NCBI GenBank assembly: GCA_946631535.1
Contig: CAMPAF010000011.1
Span: 1-22,755 of the forward strand
Direction: 5' to 3'
Length of the DNA: 22,755 nucleotides
From: an uncultured Verrucomicrobiota bacterium
Lineage (GTDB): Bacteria; Verrucomicrobiota; Kiritimatiellia; RFP12; UBA1067
The notes under the pieces were generated by a model. That model was not told the DNA's origin. It made no database searches and saw only the letters and a program-made list of their open reading frames with translations. Numbering within the stretch: position 1 is the stretch's first letter; each line of letters starts with the position of its first letter. The translations under genes were made by a program, and so were the position numbers. Positions 22,232 to 22,755 of the stretch are shown piece by piece.

Positions 22232-22263
22232 TTAACCGTTTAACTCTTTAATCTTTTAACCCT
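22232..22263 (-). repeat. GTTAAAR spacer repeat replacing a ribosome binding site
   Basis: The entire 32-nt gap between the uxaC stop and the next ATG is repeat on the mRNA strand: AGGGTTAAAAGATTAAAGAG then TTAAACGGTTAA followed by ATG. The stop codon TAA of uxaC is itself part of the first GGTTAAAG unit. No Shine-Dalgarno sequence is present. Confidence 0.78.
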
Positions 22264-22755
22264 TTAACCAAAGAAGTACCTGTTGGCGTTCTCGTAGCAG
22301 ATGCCCTTCACCAGGCTGCCGATCCACGGGATGTCGCGCGGCAGCTCGCCCGCCTCGATCTCCTTGCCGAGCATCTGGCAGAGGATGCGGCGGAAGTACT
22401 CGTGGCGCGTGTAGCTGAGGAACGAGCGCGAATCGGTGAGCATGCCCACGAAGTTGCCGAGGCAGCCGAGCGCGCCGAGCGCCTCCAGCTGCTTGCGCAT
22501 GCCGTCCTTCTGGTCGAGGAACCACCAGGCCGCGCCCAGCTGCATGCGGCCCTTCTCGGGACCGTGCTGGAAGCTGCCCATGAGCGTGGCGAGCATCTCG
22601 TTGTCCTTCGGGTTGAGGGAGTAGAGGATGGTGCGCGGGAGCGCGTCATTCATCTCAAGGCGGTCGAAGAGCCGCGCAAGCGACTCCGCCACGTTCCACT
22701 CGCCGATGCAGTCGAAGCCGGTGTCGGGACCGAGCCGCTTGAACATCTTCGTGTT
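22264..22755 (-). CDS. uxaC: Uronate (glucuronate/galacturonate) isomerase, C-terminal part
   Basis: This enzyme converts D-glucuronate to D-fructuronate and D-galacturonate to D-tagaturonate, the first step of hexuronate breakdown in the cytoplasm. The frame is open to the right edge, so the N-terminal two thirds (about 300 residues) are missing; 163 residues are visible. The C-terminal family signature is clear: QLGAAWWFLDQKDGMRKQLE, LGCLGNFVGMLTDSRSFLSY and TRHEYFRRILCQMLG, ending ICYENANRYFFG. The protein would be of normal type with no visible defects. Together with the GH92 enzyme it points to a glycan-degrading lifestyle. It is followed by the small coiled-coil gene after a repeat spacer. 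Confidence 0.94.
   Translation of the reverse strand, partial: NTKMFKRLGPDTGFDCIGEWNVAESLARLFDRLEMNDALPRTILYSLNPKDNEMLATLMGSFQHGPEKGRMQLGAAWWFLDQKDGMRKQLEALGALGCLGNFVGMLTDSRSFLSYTRHEYFRRILCQMLGKEIEAGELPRDIPWIGSLVKGICYENANRYFFG

Overview
This GC-rich window appears to come from a bacterium of the PVC group, most likely Kiritimatiellota, Lentisphaerota or Verrucomicrobiota. That placement is inferred from gene content and not from a marker phylogeny. The support is a very prepilin-rich locus with an H-X9-DG-type prepilin, a giant GspK/PilX-like protein resembling the 'Verru_Chthon cassette protein A' layout, a family GH92 mannosidase, uronate isomerase, and many short dispersed repeats. I saw no rRNA, tRNA, CRISPR array, transposase or phage gene.

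Layout, left to right. 1-1016 is mreB (minus strand, C-terminus cut by the window edge). 1080-1694 is a histidine phosphatase (minus). 1695-1970 is a repeat-rich gap holding a large imperfect inverted repeat and a 141-bp palindromic MITE-like element. 1971-3233 is lepB and 3271-5517 a secreted GH92 alpha-mannosidase, probably co-transcribed on the minus strand. 5645-6853 is the GTPase gene obg (minus), divergent from 6938-7855 (plus), an H-X9-DG prepilin-like protein, which is followed by a small PVC-type hypothetical gene at 7873-8436. These plus-strand genes converge on the minus-strand locus that fills the rest of the window.

The main locus (18273 down to 8441, minus strand) encodes a GspF/PilC platform protein, seven consecutive proteins with class III prepilin signals (400, 205, 204, 313, 200, 169 and 149 residues) and a 1110-residue GspK/PilX-like protein. 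Spacing is tight and a promoter lies just upstream of gspF. No assembly ATPase (GspE), secretin (GspD) or prepilin peptidase is present here, so the system must rely on genes elsewhere. Upstream lie two coupled BatD-like genes (21599-18344), the first a BatD/TPR fusion, the second ending in an SH3-like domain. Further upstream are a second copy of the 141-bp element, a small coiled-coil membrane protein, and the C-terminal part of uronate isomerase uxaC (cut by the window edge).

The most unusual observations concern repeats and gene expression signals. (1) The two 141-bp elements have matching outer arms, but their 69-bp two-hairpin cores are exact reverse complements of each other apart from two bases, as expected of an invertible element. 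(2) Several spacers in the minus-strand gene clusters consist almost wholly of GTTAAAR- or GTTGAGA-type repeats that take the place of Shine-Dalgarno sequences. (3) A heptanucleotide repeat sits inside the 5' coding part of the BatD-like gene, where a change in copy number would shift the frame. (4) Short palindromic repeats are inserted in frame in the GH92 gene. (5) mreB and the plus-strand prepilin gene have near-consensus promoters placed so that transcription should begin at or next to the start codon, giving leaderless mRNAs.
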